The position numbers were made by a program, and so were the translations under genes. Below, in pieces: positions 49,862 through 56,822 of a stretch of DNA of 64,000 nucleotides. Each line of letters opens with the position of its first letter. The first letter of the stretch is position 1. The DNA lies in NCBI GenBank assembly GCA_003240695.1, contig QFNC01000004.1, forward strand, positions 143,857 through 207,856, written 5' to 3'. This DNA comes from Pseudoxanthomonas suwonensis. Its GTDB lineage: Bacteria > Pseudomonadota > Gammaproteobacteria > Xanthomonadales > Xanthomonadaceae. The notes under the pieces were generated by a model, which had not been told where the DNA came from, searched no databases, and saw nothing but the letters and a program-made list of their open reading frames with translations.

Positions 49862-51087
49862 TGAACCTGAACGACGCACCCCATACGCCAGCACGTGCAG
49901 TGGCCGACCGTGCAGGTCTTTCAGGACTCCCCTCGTCTAACAGGGGAGTCAACAAGAAAGACCGGACATGGGCTGGCATTGACTGGGTCGCCGGCTCTGT
50001 TGATCTCCTCGAGCTTCTCGAGCTTCAGGGGCGCGACGTGTCGCCCGCAGCGGCGGAGGGAATTTCGGTCCACCTGGCGGCCTACGGCCCCAAGCCACGA
50101 CCGAAGACTCCTGTGGCCGATGATGATGGTGTTGCCGTCGTCGGCACCGTCACGCCCTTTATTCCGGCAGACTCGGTGATTGATGACATTGCCCGCGAGG
50201 CGTTCGAGTACCTGTTCGCCGGCACTGGTCTCTGCTTGTCTCGTGATGCTGGTCCCGGCAAGTTCTACGCCTACCGCTACATGATCCGCAACGTGTTCGA
50301 TGAGCCCGCAGGGATGATCGAGCTCGGGGGCTCTTTGACCATCCGAAAAGGTGGTCGTCCTTCTCTTCGCTTTGAGCTGACCGGCCTTGGATGCGCCATC
50401 CTCGAGGGGAGGGGAGACGCGAGCGCAGACCACGCGCAGCCGTGGTGCGCGCTTCGAGCGAAGCTCGAACGTGTCTCTCCTCTCCTCGCCCGTGTGGATA
50501 TCGCCTATGACGATTTCGATGGAATCCGTTCCCTCGAGATCGCCAAGGCCATGTATTACATGGGCCAGTTCGATTACCGCTTCGGTGGCAAGCTCGAGCG
50601 TCCGAAATCCCGGATGTACGATGACATGGGATCTGGTGACGGCACCACGCTGTACGTGGGCCACAGCAGTTCGGCGAAGCAGCTGCGCGTCTATGAGAAG
50701 GGCAAACAGCTGGGTGATTCCGAATCCCCGTGGGTTCGCTGGGAGGTGCAGCTCCGTGGCAGTACCCGCTGCCGCGTGACGCTGGATGTTCTCTCCGATC
50801 CGCAGTCATACATGCGCGGGGCGTATGAATGCCTGGACTTCATCACCAGCTGCATGAAACGTCTCGAGACTACTCGAGAGGCTACGAAAGCGACCGTTAA
50901 ATCGGTCATCCGGCACTGCAAGCGCATGTATGGATCGACCCTTCGCTATCTGCATCGTCTCGCACCCACCGATGACGATTTCCTGCAATTTTTCGACAAG
51001 CTTGGCAAAGACAAACCGCCCCGCTGGGTGAAATCAGGTCGTCTCACGTGGGCGGACGTTCCTGACCCTCCGCAATGCCCCGTCTGA
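49861..51087 (+). CDS. Filamentous phage replication initiator
   Basis: A 408-aa protein of the rolling-circle initiator group found in Xanthomonas and Vibrio filamentous phages (RstA-like, Rep_trans type). Supporting motifs are LRFELTGLGCAIL, LARVDIAYDDFDG with acidic metal ligands, TLYVGHSSSAKQLRVYEKGKQ in which the Tyr is the likely nicking residue, and WVRWEVQLRG. It nicks the plus-strand origin of the double-stranded circle. A short hairpin lies within its 5' coding region. Confidence 0.85.
   Translation: MNLNDAPHTPARAVADRAGLSGLPSSNRGVNKKDRTWAGIDWVAGSVDLLELLELQGRDVSPAAAEGISVHLAAYGPKPRPKTPVADDDGVAVVGTVTPFIPADSVIDDIAREAFEYLFAGTGLCLSRDAGPGKFYAYRYMIRNVFDEPAGMIELGGSLTIRKGGRPSLRFELTGLGCAILEGRGDASADHAQPWCALRAKLERVSPLLARVDIAYDDFDGIRSLEIAKAMYYMGQFDYRFGGKLERPKSRMYDDMGSGDGTTLYVGHSSSAKQLRVYEKGKQLGDSESPWVRWEVQLRGSTRCRVTLDVLSDPQSYMRGAYECLDFITSCMKRLETTREATKATVKSVIRHCKRMYGSTLRYLHRLAPTDDDFLQFFDKLGKDKPPRWVKSGRLTWADVPDPPQCPV
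49925..49950 (+). repeat. 8-bp inverted repeat in the 5' end of the replication gene
   Basis: GACTCCCC (49925-49932) and GGGGAGTC (49943-49950) flank a 10-nt loop about 65 nt after the start codon. It could slow translation of the initiator or be a binding site, but it may be chance in a GC-rich sequence. Confidence 0.4.
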
Positions 51088-51101
51088 CTGAGGAAATCTC
51101 A

Positions 51102-51386
51102 ATGAACCAAGATGTGATCGTCGTGATTCTCGACGAAACCCCCAAGTCCAAGTCCGGCACGTTCGAGGACGATTCCGGCAAGGAACGTGCCTGGACGACT
51201 CGCAAACAGGAAGCCCGCATGGAAGTCAACGGCTGGGCGTTCCCGTATGACGTTCGACTGGAAGAAGGCACCGAGCCCTTCAAGCTCGGCCGCTACCGCA
51301 TGGCTGTGGAAAAGATGGTTTCCGTGAACAAGGGAGCCCATGTTTTCAGCAAGTACCCTGTGCTCGTTCCCGTCAAGGGGTCCTGA
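51102..51386 (+). CDS. Phage single-stranded DNA-binding protein
   Basis: A 94-aa protein placed just after the initiator, where filamentous phages encode the gpV-type protein that coats plus strands. It has a small beta-rich fold (DVIVVILDETPKSKSG, ARMEVNGWAFPYDVRL) with basic and aromatic residues. GAGGAAAT precedes ATG 51102. Similar proteins are annotated as DNA-binding in Xanthomonas inoviruses. Confidence 0.7.
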   Translation: MNQDVIVVILDETPKSKSGTFEDDSGKERAWTTRKQEARMEVNGWAFPYDVRLEEGTEPFKLGRYRMAVEKMVSVNKGAHVFSKYPVLVPVKGS

Positions 51387-51389
51387 ACC

Positions 51390-51596
51390 ATGGATGCCGT
51401 GTATGTGCTCCATTGCAAGGCGTCCGATTACGACGTTGCCACTGGCACCTGCGCGGCACCTTTCTACGATCTTGCTCCGGCTCTGTTGCCGCGCCTGAGC
51501 GCTACCGAGGGTGCCACGCTTTCCGCTGCCATCGTGGGAGTGTGGGCCATTGGTTTCTTCATCAAGTCGGCACGTCAAATCCCTGAAAACAACTAA
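51390..51596 (+). CDS. Small phage membrane protein, probable minor coat
   Basis: A 68-aa protein with an N-terminal region holding two cysteines (LHCKASDYDVATGTCAAPFYD) and one membrane segment (LSAAIVGVWAIGFFIKSAR) with a basic flank. Size, topology and position before the major coat gene fit a pVII/pIX-type minor coat or a holin-like helper. Not recognised with certainty. Confidence 0.5.
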   Translation: MDAVYVLHCKASDYDVATGTCAAPFYDLAPALLPRLSATEGATLSAAIVGVWAIGFFIKSARQIPENN

Positions 51597-51608
51597 CTGA
51601 GGTGACCT

Positions 51609-51827
51609 ATGCAAGACCTGAAGACCCGCCTGTCTGCCGTTGGCGCACTGGCTCTGGCTTCCATGTATTCGGCGGGCGCAATGGCGCAGGCTACCGGCAG
51701 CGATACCCTGCTGACGGAGTTCACTGCCGGCGTGGACAAGCCCCTGCTGTACAGCATCGGCGGCGTCGTGATGGGCATCGTGGGCGTGATCTTCCTGATC
51801 AAGCGCGCCCAGCGTGCCGCAAGCTAA
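51609..51827 (+). CDS. Major coat protein (pVIII-like)
   Basis: A 72-aa precursor with a signal peptide (TRLSAVGALALASMYSAGAM, cleavage near AMA/Q). The mature protein of about 45 residues has an acidic start, one membrane segment (YSIGGVVMGIVGVIFLI) and a basic C-terminus (KRAQRAAS) to contact DNA. This is the canonical inovirus coat design. It is followed at once by a strong terminator, as in Ff phages, which gives high-level coat mRNA. Confidence 0.9.
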   Translation: MQDLKTRLSAVGALALASMYSAGAMAQATGSDTLLTEFTAGVDKPLLYSIGGVVMGIVGVIFLIKRAQRAAS

Positions 51828-51844
51828 CATTCCTTTCGAATGGG

Positions 51845-51872
51845 AAGGGCTGGGAAACCAGCCCTTTTTTTT
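51845..51872 (+). terminator. Strong terminator after the major coat gene
   Basis: The 9-bp stem AAGGGCTGG/CCAGCCCTT closes a GAAA loop (51845-51866) and runs into eight Ts. Its place between the coat gene and the pIII-like gene matches the central terminator of Ff phages. Confidence 0.92.
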
Positions 51873-51874
51873 AA

Positions 51875-51949
51875 ATGATGATCACAGATTACATGGGCTA
51901 TTTCGTGATGGTCGCAATCTTGGGGGCGGTATGGCTGGCAATTCGGTGA
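51875..51949 (+). CDS. Possible tiny coat peptide (24 aa)
   Basis: A 24-codon frame from ATG 51875 to TGA 51947 encodes a hydrophobic peptide (GYFVMVAILGAVWLAIR) that overlaps the pIII-like start by 19 nt. Filamentous phages encode minor tip proteins of about 30 residues of just this kind between pVIII and pIII. There is no clear Shine-Dalgarno sequence for it; ATG 51893 is an alternative start. Low confidence because such short frames arise by chance. Confidence 0.35.
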   Translation: MMITDYMGYFVMVAILGAVWLAIR

Positions 51950-53454
51950 TGAAGTTCGTTGTCACGACCTTTGCCAGGCGCATCATCTATATCGTCACGG
52001 GACTGGTGATCTATGGGGTTGTTGGATATTTCAGCGAGGCAAAAGCAGCATGCGCTATTGGAGATAACTGCACGAAGGTCCAAGCATGGGAAGCTGCGGA
52101 TGCGTACGGGTCTGCTGCTGCGAAAAAGGTTCCCGCGTCAAAACAGCCCGCAAGTCATCGGATTATCTGTAACGGCACTTGCCCGGAGGAAAACGGAGTA
52201 TATAGCTGCCGGGTCTACGGAAAGGATAATTATAATAATGCGTGCGCTTCCGTGACCGGCATGAGTCCTTCGCAAAGCAGCTGGTATTACGAGGGGAACG
52301 GATGCCCACCCGATCAGGTTTGGAGCGACAAGTATCATGCCTGCTTGAAGCGTTGCTATTCGCCAGAATGGCCGAACCCCCTTGATCCGCAATCGTGCTT
52401 GGATGCTGACAAATGTCTTGCGCGTAATAAGCAATTAGCAAACGGCATTGGCAATGCTGGTGTCGGTGTTCTCACTCCTACCTGCAAGGGTGGCTGCGAT
52501 TTTCGGCCTGACCGTAAGCTCGGCATCGTCGGCGGAGATATGTTCGGCGGACGCTATGCGGGGACGTGGAATTATTCCGGGCTTGAGTGCGGGGCTGATC
52601 CTCCTGAGCCGCCCCCTGAGCCAAAGAATGAGCCTGACTGTAAGCCTCTGACAGGGCAAACCGCCTGCCTCAAGCCAAACGGGGATGTGTGTTATTCAAC
52701 TGGCGGCACTGTGACCAGCTTTTGTTGGAAGCCCGGCGAAACGGGAGAGAAATCCGGAGGCGATGAACAGCAGACTAGAACCCCTGGCAATCAGCAGCAG
52801 CCTGATACCAAACCGCTGCCTAACGGCGACACGGCTAATAAGCAGAATCATGCCACGAGCACGGTAACGCATATAACTAATAATTCGACGACGAACATCA
52901 CAACCACGACCACAAATTACAAGACCTCTAGCGGTGCGGATGCTAACCCGGGCGGTCCGGATCAGCGCGCCGATCCGTCTGACGATGGTGAGGATGAAGG
53001 AGACGGGTCAGTGAACGGGGGTGGTGATTGTGCTTCGCCTCCAGTGGTATCTGGTGGTGATCCTTTGCTTGCCGGAGTTATCCATCAGCAGTGGCTGGAA
53101 CGCTGTGCCGACGATAAAAACAACAACCGGCAACCCGATTGGACAGAAGTTTCCGGAATGGAAAAGGACCCTTCCGTTGGCGAAACTAGTGATGATCGAA
53201 ACGCGGTCAAGGTGACATCCGGAACCTTGGACGGATCATCGCTCAACACTTCGGGATGGATGTCCGGTAATGCAATCGGGTTCTGTTCCGGAGGTCTCGG
53301 TGCCGGTTCGGGCGATGACATGCTTTCATCGTTCGCCACCGACCTGTGTAATCCTCCGCAATTCTGGGTCGATTACATTGCAATGCTTCGGGTGATTTTG
53401 ATCGCCATCGCCACGATCATAGGTGTGTACATTCTTGCCGGGAGGCAAAGCTAA
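51931..53454 (+). CDS. Minor coat/adsorption protein (pIII-like)
   Basis: A 507-aa protein with an N-terminal export segment (IIYIVTGLVIYGVVGYFSEA). It has a cysteine-rich adhesion region (about 60-290), a Thr/Asn/Gly-rich linker (TNNSTTNITTTTTNY), and a C-terminal domain ending in a membrane anchor (MLRVILIAIATIIGVYILAG). This is the domain order of pIII, which binds the host pilus and coreceptor. The region is AT-richer than the chromosome around it. Its stop overlaps the next gene by TAATG. Confidence 0.8.
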   Translation: MAGNSVMKFVVTTFARRIIYIVTGLVIYGVVGYFSEAKAACAIGDNCTKVQAWEAADAYGSAAAKKVPASKQPASHRIICNGTCPEENGVYSCRVYGKDNYNNACASVTGMSPSQSSWYYEGNGCPPDQVWSDKYHACLKRCYSPEWPNPLDPQSCLDADKCLARNKQLANGIGNAGVGVLTPTCKGGCDFRPDRKLGIVGGDMFGGRYAGTWNYSGLECGADPPEPPPEPKNEPDCKPLTGQTACLKPNGDVCYSTGGTVTSFCWKPGETGEKSGGDEQQTRTPGNQQQPDTKPLPNGDTANKQNHATSTVTHITNNSTTNITTTTTNYKTSSGADANPGGPDQRADPSDDGEDEGDGSVNGGGDCASPPVVSGGDPLLAGVIHQQWLERCADDKNNNRQPDWTEVSGMEKDPSVGETSDDRNAVKVTSGTLDGSSLNTSGWMSGNAIGFCSGGLGAGSGDDMLSSFATDLCNPPQFWVDYIAMLRVILIAIATIIGVYILAGRQS

Positions 53455-53741
53455 TGCCCGCCATTCTCGCCGCTCTCGGTGCCTTCCTGCTCAATCTTGC
53501 GCGTCAGTACCTGCCTGGCATCGTTGGGCGGCTAATGCTGGCAATCGGTATTGGTTTCGTAGCGCATGAGGTCGCTGTGCCTTCACTGCTCGGCCTGATC
53601 CAGTCGCAGTTATCTGGTCTTCCGACTGTGATACTTGCGTATTTTGGTGCGCTTGGTCTTGATGTGTGTGTGACGATCATCCTGTCCGCCATCGCTGGGA
53701 GGGCAGCCCAGAAAGTTCTTTTGACGAAGCTCGCAAAATGA
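53454..53741 (+). CDS. pVI-like minor coat protein (DUF2523 type)
   Basis: A 95-aa protein with three hydrophobic helices (LAALGAFLLNLARQ, LMLAIGIGFVAHE, VILAYFGALGLDVCVTII). Size and place between the pIII-like gene and zot fit the DUF2523/pVI group. It overlaps both neighbours. Confidence 0.75.
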   Translation: MPAILAALGAFLLNLARQYLPGIVGRLMLAIGIGFVAHEVAVPSLLGLIQSQLSGLPTVILAYFGALGLDVCVTIILSAIAGRAAQKVLLTKLAK

Positions 53742-54883
53742 TGACTTTGATCACCGGGCAGCCCGGTCACCGCAAAACGGTATACGCGCTGAAACTCGCG
53801 CTTGATTACAAGAAGCAGGGCCGTACGGTCTACGCTAACGGCGTGAAGGATTTGGACTATGACCGGATCGGCTTCCGTCATCTCGAAGACCCGAAAGCAT
53901 GGCAGGACCTTCCCGATGGTTCCGTGGTGCTGCTCGATGAGTGTTATACAACATTCCCGAACCGTAATTCTGGCTCCAAGGTTCCCGATCATGTTGGAGC
54001 AATGGCGACTCATCGTCACCGTGGGTTCGATTTCATCCTTGTCGCGCAGCAGGGTTTGCAGCTGGACCCGTTTCTGCGCGGCTTGTACGACGTTCATTAT
54101 CATTGCCGCAAGCGCTGGGGCAAGGGTCCTACGCGTGTCCACAAGTGGGACCGGTATCAAGGCAGCACGCAAGCGTCCTGTGCCGATGTTGACACGTTCA
54201 TACCGCCCAAGGAACTGTTTAGCTACTACACGTCCACGGTTTCCGACACCACGCGATGGTCGGTTCCAAAGTGGGCGAAATACACGCTCGCGTTGCTCTT
54301 GATCGTCATCGCCCTTGGCTATTTCCTCAAAGCCCGCTATGCCGGCTATATGTCCAAGCCAACGGCGGCGGGCGAGTCGTTGCCCGCCGCGAGCGGAGCG
54401 GGCGAGCGGGCAGCGGCGCGCCCGACTGCGGGCACTGTGTCCTATGCAGACGCCAAGGGGTACATCGTTGCTTTCACTCCTCGCATTCCGACTGCTCCGT
54501 GGACTGCACCCGCTTACGATGGTCGTCCAGTCACAGCTGAGCCCGAAATTTTCTGCCTTGCGTCTGAGGCAGGTATGCGATCGGATGGCGAGTGGGGCAA
54601 GCCTGGCTGCACCTGCAGGACGGAGCAGGGTACCCGGTACGTGCCGGAACTACCTGAGTCGGTCTGTCGTGACTTGGCTAAGCATGGGTCGCCTTACAAC
54701 CCATTCCGGCGTCCTCGTCAGCAGCAAGTTGCTCAGCAGTCTAGGGTTCCAGATGCTTCGCCGGAGCCCGTTGCAGCTGCCAGTGGCATCGGTACGCCGG
54801 GACATCGTGGATCGCAAGCCCGTTACGGCCAGATGCGCAGCGATCCTGCTGGTGCCGACCCGGGACTATACGGCGGCGATTGA
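53738..54883 (+). CDS. zot: Zonular occludens toxin-like assembly ATPase (gpI family)
   Basis: Zot-family proteins are inner-membrane ATPases that drive filamentous phage extrusion. The 381-aa protein has the N-terminal ATPase (LITGQPGHRKTVYALKLAL; Walker B SVVLLDECYTTFPN at about 66), a membrane segment (YTLALLLIVIALGYFLKA at about 187-205) and a periplasmic C-terminus with three cysteines (IFCLASEAG, PGCTCRTEQG). The Walker A motif has Arg where Gly usually precedes Lys. ATG 53738 is followed by a second ATG at 53741. Confidence 0.88.
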   Translation: MMTLITGQPGHRKTVYALKLALDYKKQGRTVYANGVKDLDYDRIGFRHLEDPKAWQDLPDGSVVLLDECYTTFPNRNSGSKVPDHVGAMATHRHRGFDFILVAQQGLQLDPFLRGLYDVHYHCRKRWGKGPTRVHKWDRYQGSTQASCADVDTFIPPKELFSYYTSTVSDTTRWSVPKWAKYTLALLLIVIALGYFLKARYAGYMSKPTAAGESLPAASGAGERAAARPTAGTVSYADAKGYIVAFTPRIPTAPWTAPAYDGRPVTAEPEIFCLASEAGMRSDGEWGKPGCTCRTEQGTRYVPELPESVCRDLAKHGSPYNPFRRPRQQQVAQQSRVPDASPEPVAAASGIGTPGHRGSQARYGQMRSDPAGADPGLYGGD

Positions 54884-54904
54884 CCTGCTCGAGATCTCAG
54901 CGGC

Positions 54905-54948
54905 GAGAATCGTTCTCACCTTGGGGGTGTAGGGGGCGTGCCCCCTAC
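54905..54948. other. Hairpins in the phage intergenic region after zot
   Basis: GAGAA/TTCTC with a 3-nt loop (54905-54917) is followed by ACCTTGGGGG and then a near-perfect palindrome GTAGGGGGC/GCCCCCTAC (54929-54948). Filamentous phages keep the plus-strand origin and packaging signal in the non-coding region after the assembly gene, so this is the best candidate. From 54949 to 55107 I see no gene. Confidence 0.45.
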
Positions 54949-55107
54949 GGCCTATGCCGCCTGGAGCGGCGCTCTTGGGGCTCAGGGATGCCCCATAGAT
55001 CCACTGAAACGGCCATGCGCCACCCTTCATCCTGCTGACCTGCTTTTGCGCCGGCCACAGCTTCAGAAGCGTCGTCGGGATCAGCGCGGACAGCGGCCAT
55101 TGATCGA

Positions 55108-55323
55108 TCAGCCGTAGATGACCCGCCGCCTCCACAGCTCTCGATCCAGCTGGTACGGCGCGATCCAGTCGCCATGGGGTGAAACAAGCCGCTGCCCAGC
55201 CATGCGCCATCCGATCCACGGTCCCCACAGCGGCGTTTGGTTGCGCACGACCCGTTGGTACAGTGCATTGGCGCAGGGATTCGGGCAGGGGCTGCCGTCA
55301 GGCCAGCAAGGTGGCTTTTCCAT
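55108..55323 (-). CDS. Phage-associated small protein (DUF3653-like)
   Basis: A 71-aa protein with a Cys/Pro-rich start (MEKPPCWPDGSPCPNPCANA), LWGPWIGWRMAGQRLVSP and a basic end. It recalls a small protein family (possibly DUF3653) common at the edge of Xanthomonad filamentous phages. AGAAGG precedes ATG 55323. The frame is open further upstream through dif site B, so in the circular phage it may be the C-terminus of the regulator read from 49255. Confidence 0.55.
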   Translation of the reverse strand: MEKPPCWPDGSPCPNPCANALYQRVVRNQTPLWGPWIGWRMAGQRLVSPHGDWIAPYQLDRELWRRRVIYG

Positions 55324-55340
55324 GCCTGCGCCTTCTGAAC

Positions 55341-55368
55341 CATTTACATAATATACATTATGCGAAGT
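55341..55368 (+). other. dif-like site B (canonical)
   Basis: The left (XerC-type) arm CATTTACATAA, the 6-nt core TATACA and the right (XerD-type) arm TTATGCGAAGT form a near-perfect 28-bp dif. It is the best of the three sites and separates the inovirus segment from the 1-kb xafT segment. Confidence 0.88.
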
Positions 55369-55461
55369 CTTGGAATTGCAGCGGGAACGTGATTTCATGG
55401 CGGTGCTGCCTCCTGCGCAGCATTGAGTGTACGCCACCAGCGAGAACTGATGGCAAGATGC

Positions 55462-55668
55462 TCATAAGCGCACCTTTTCGAAGCGATCACGAATAGCCCG
55501 CCATCTTCGGGCGTCATGAGATCTTGAGACATAGAAGTTCAATGCACGACGCAATTCGACGTAATAGTCGGCTCCCAGCAATCCAGAAGGAACGAACCGA
55601 AGTGGACAAAGAAACTGGATATCTTCGCCAGGAAAAGACCCTGAAACGATCTTGTATTCAGGAGTCAT
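55462..55668 (-). CDS. Small protein coupled to xafT (68 aa)
   Basis: A 68-aa basic protein (IVSGSFPGEDIQFLCPLRF; ELRRALNFYVSRSHDARRWR). Its ATG overlaps the upstream stop codon by ATGA and AAGGGGG precedes it, so it is real and translated together with the Xer-activator-like gene. No family recognised. Confidence 0.65.
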   Translation of the reverse strand: MTPEYKIVSGSFPGEDIQFLCPLRFVPSGLLGADYYVELRRALNFYVSRSHDARRWRAIRDRFEKVRL

Positions 55669-56330
55669 GCGACCCCCTTGGCCAACTTTTGGCCCGTGTT
55701 ACTGTTCGGGCCGACCGGACATGCCGTCCGGTCGATCTGGCGATTCCCCCATCCGAGCGGTGAAAAGTCCCCCCGCCCGGTCTTATCCACCGCTCCGAGC
55801 GGTGAAAAGTCCCCCCACTGCAGAGTCGATCCACGTGGGAGAAAGAACCTTGCACTGTATAGTCGATGGTGCGGCGGTTCGTCAAGGGGCATGCACCGCA
55901 GTGGCGTCGGGCGCGCCGGCACCCCCGGCTCCGCGCCTCCCGGCGCGTTGGCCGGGCGCACCGTCCCGCCCTCTCGCAGTCGCTTTGCAAGCTCGCTAGA
56001 CAGCCGCGCACGCTGGACCAGAAGCGAAAGCCAGCCGATCTCGTGAGCGAAGAACGAGCGGCCCTCTGGCGTTACCAGAGCGCCGTTGCGAGCAATCCGA
56101 TACTCGGACCAATCCGGGTGCAAAAGATCACCATGGCGATACAAGCGCAGCAGCTTGAAAGCAGCGTAGCTGGGTCGAGCCTTGGCGGTCTCCCAGTGGC
56201 CGACAGTGCGCTTGCTGATGCCCAGAAGATCAGCGGCATCATCACGAGAAAGGCCGGCAAATACGCGGGCATCCCGGAACTGCTCGGCGGTGACCAAGCA
56301 GCGGCGAAATCGCCTAGCATGGCCAACCAT
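55665..56330 (-). CDS. Xer recombination activation factor, XafT/VC1465-like
   Basis: In Vibrio TLC phage, XafT activates XerD so the element can integrate at dif without FtsK. This 221-aa protein has the family N-terminus: LVTAEQFRDARVFAG, an HTH (SRDDAADLLGISKRTVGHWE), ARPSYAAFKLLRLYRHGDL and ALVTPEGRSFFAHEIGWLSL within the first 110 residues. The C-terminal half is extended and low in order, with GDFSPLG twice, encoded by 22-bp direct repeats. It starts 9 nt from dif-like site C, so integration could change its transcription. The VC1465 family call is from memory of the family pattern. Confidence 0.8.
   Translation of the reverse strand: MVGHARRFRRCLVTAEQFRDARVFAGLSRDDAADLLGISKRTVGHWETAKARPSYAAFKLLRLYRHGDLLHPDWSEYRIARNGALVTPEGRSFFAHEIGWLSLLVQRARLSSELAKRLREGGTVRPANAPGGAEPGVPARPTPLRCMPLDEPPHHRLYSARFFLPRGSTLQWGDFSPLGAVDKTGRGDFSPLGWGNRQIDRTACPVGPNSNTGQKLAKGVA
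55753..55816 (+). repeat. Two 22-bp direct repeats in the xafT 3' half
   Basis: The unit beginning CCGAGCGGTGAAAAGTCCC occurs identically at 55753-55774 and 55795-55816, 42 nt start to start. On the minus strand both lie in the same frame and encode GDFSPLG. Either a protein repeat or a DNA-binding site such as an iteron is possible. Confidence 0.7.
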
Positions 56331-56338
56331 ACGGAATG

Positions 56339-56366
56339 GCCTTCCATGGTATACATTATGCGAAGT
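56339..56366 (+). other. dif-like site C (right boundary)
   Basis: The core TATACA and right arm TTATGCGAAGT are identical to site B, but the left arm is degenerate (GCCTTCCATGG). The first five bases of that arm equal those of site A. A half-degenerate XerC arm is typical of phage-derived attachment sites. Chromosomal sequence resumes to its right. Confidence 0.7.
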
Positions 56367-56822
56367 TTGCTAAGGAAAGGCCGTCTACTGGCTACGGCAG
56401 CGCTGGGGTTCGTTGCGGCTGTTGATGACCTGCTTCCAGCCTGCCGGCAACCGTGTCATCTCTCGGCCACCCATGCACACGGTATCGCCTGGCTTGGCCT
56501 GCGACGTGTAGGAAGCCAGCCATTGGACATCGGCCGAAGGAACAACGCGACGCCTTGCCCTCGCTGAACCACGGTCGCTACTCGACTCGACTCGATGCGG
56601 TGACACGAGAAGCGTGCCCATGCACTGATCGAAACGAGCACCATCCGCGGCAACCTGTGCCGGAAGGCTTTCCGGCCTGATCGCCACGGCCTGCCGGCAA
56701 TGTCGGCAAGCTCTCGCTGCGTGAACCATGCCAATCGCCTGCCTATTCCGGCATGCGCCATCGACCTCTGCACGATCGTTCGTTAAGCTGCGGGCCCACG
56801 ATGCCATCCAAAGATCGGACAC
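56367..56822. other. 456-nt stretch without a confident gene
   Basis: This lies between dif-like site C and the TSUP gene. The minus strand has an open frame with GDTVCMGGREMTRLPAGWKQ near 56430-56490 that could be the end of a degraded phage-type gene, but no start or family was found. The last 60 nt probably hold the promoter of the TSUP gene. Nothing else is visible. Confidence 0.5.

Larger units (their letters stand above)
48921..56366. mobile_element. Xer/dif-integrated filamentous prophage array
   Basis: The segment lies between three dif-like sites in the same orientation (48921, 55341, 56339). The first interval (6.4 kb) holds a regulator on the minus strand, then a plus-strand inovirus module: small membrane genes, replication initiator, ssDNA-binding protein, major coat with terminator, pIII-like, pVI-like and Zot. 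The second interval (1.0 kb) holds an XafT-like Xer activator and a small gene on the minus strand. Codon use and AT-content differ visibly from the flanks. No integrase or transposase is present, as expected for an element that uses the host XerCD. Confidence 0.88.

Noticed and set aside
54945..55343. A 132-codon minus-strand frame overlapping the 55108 gene
   Set aside because: It is in another frame than the Cys/Pro-rich gene with a good ribosome-binding site, and shows no family pattern.
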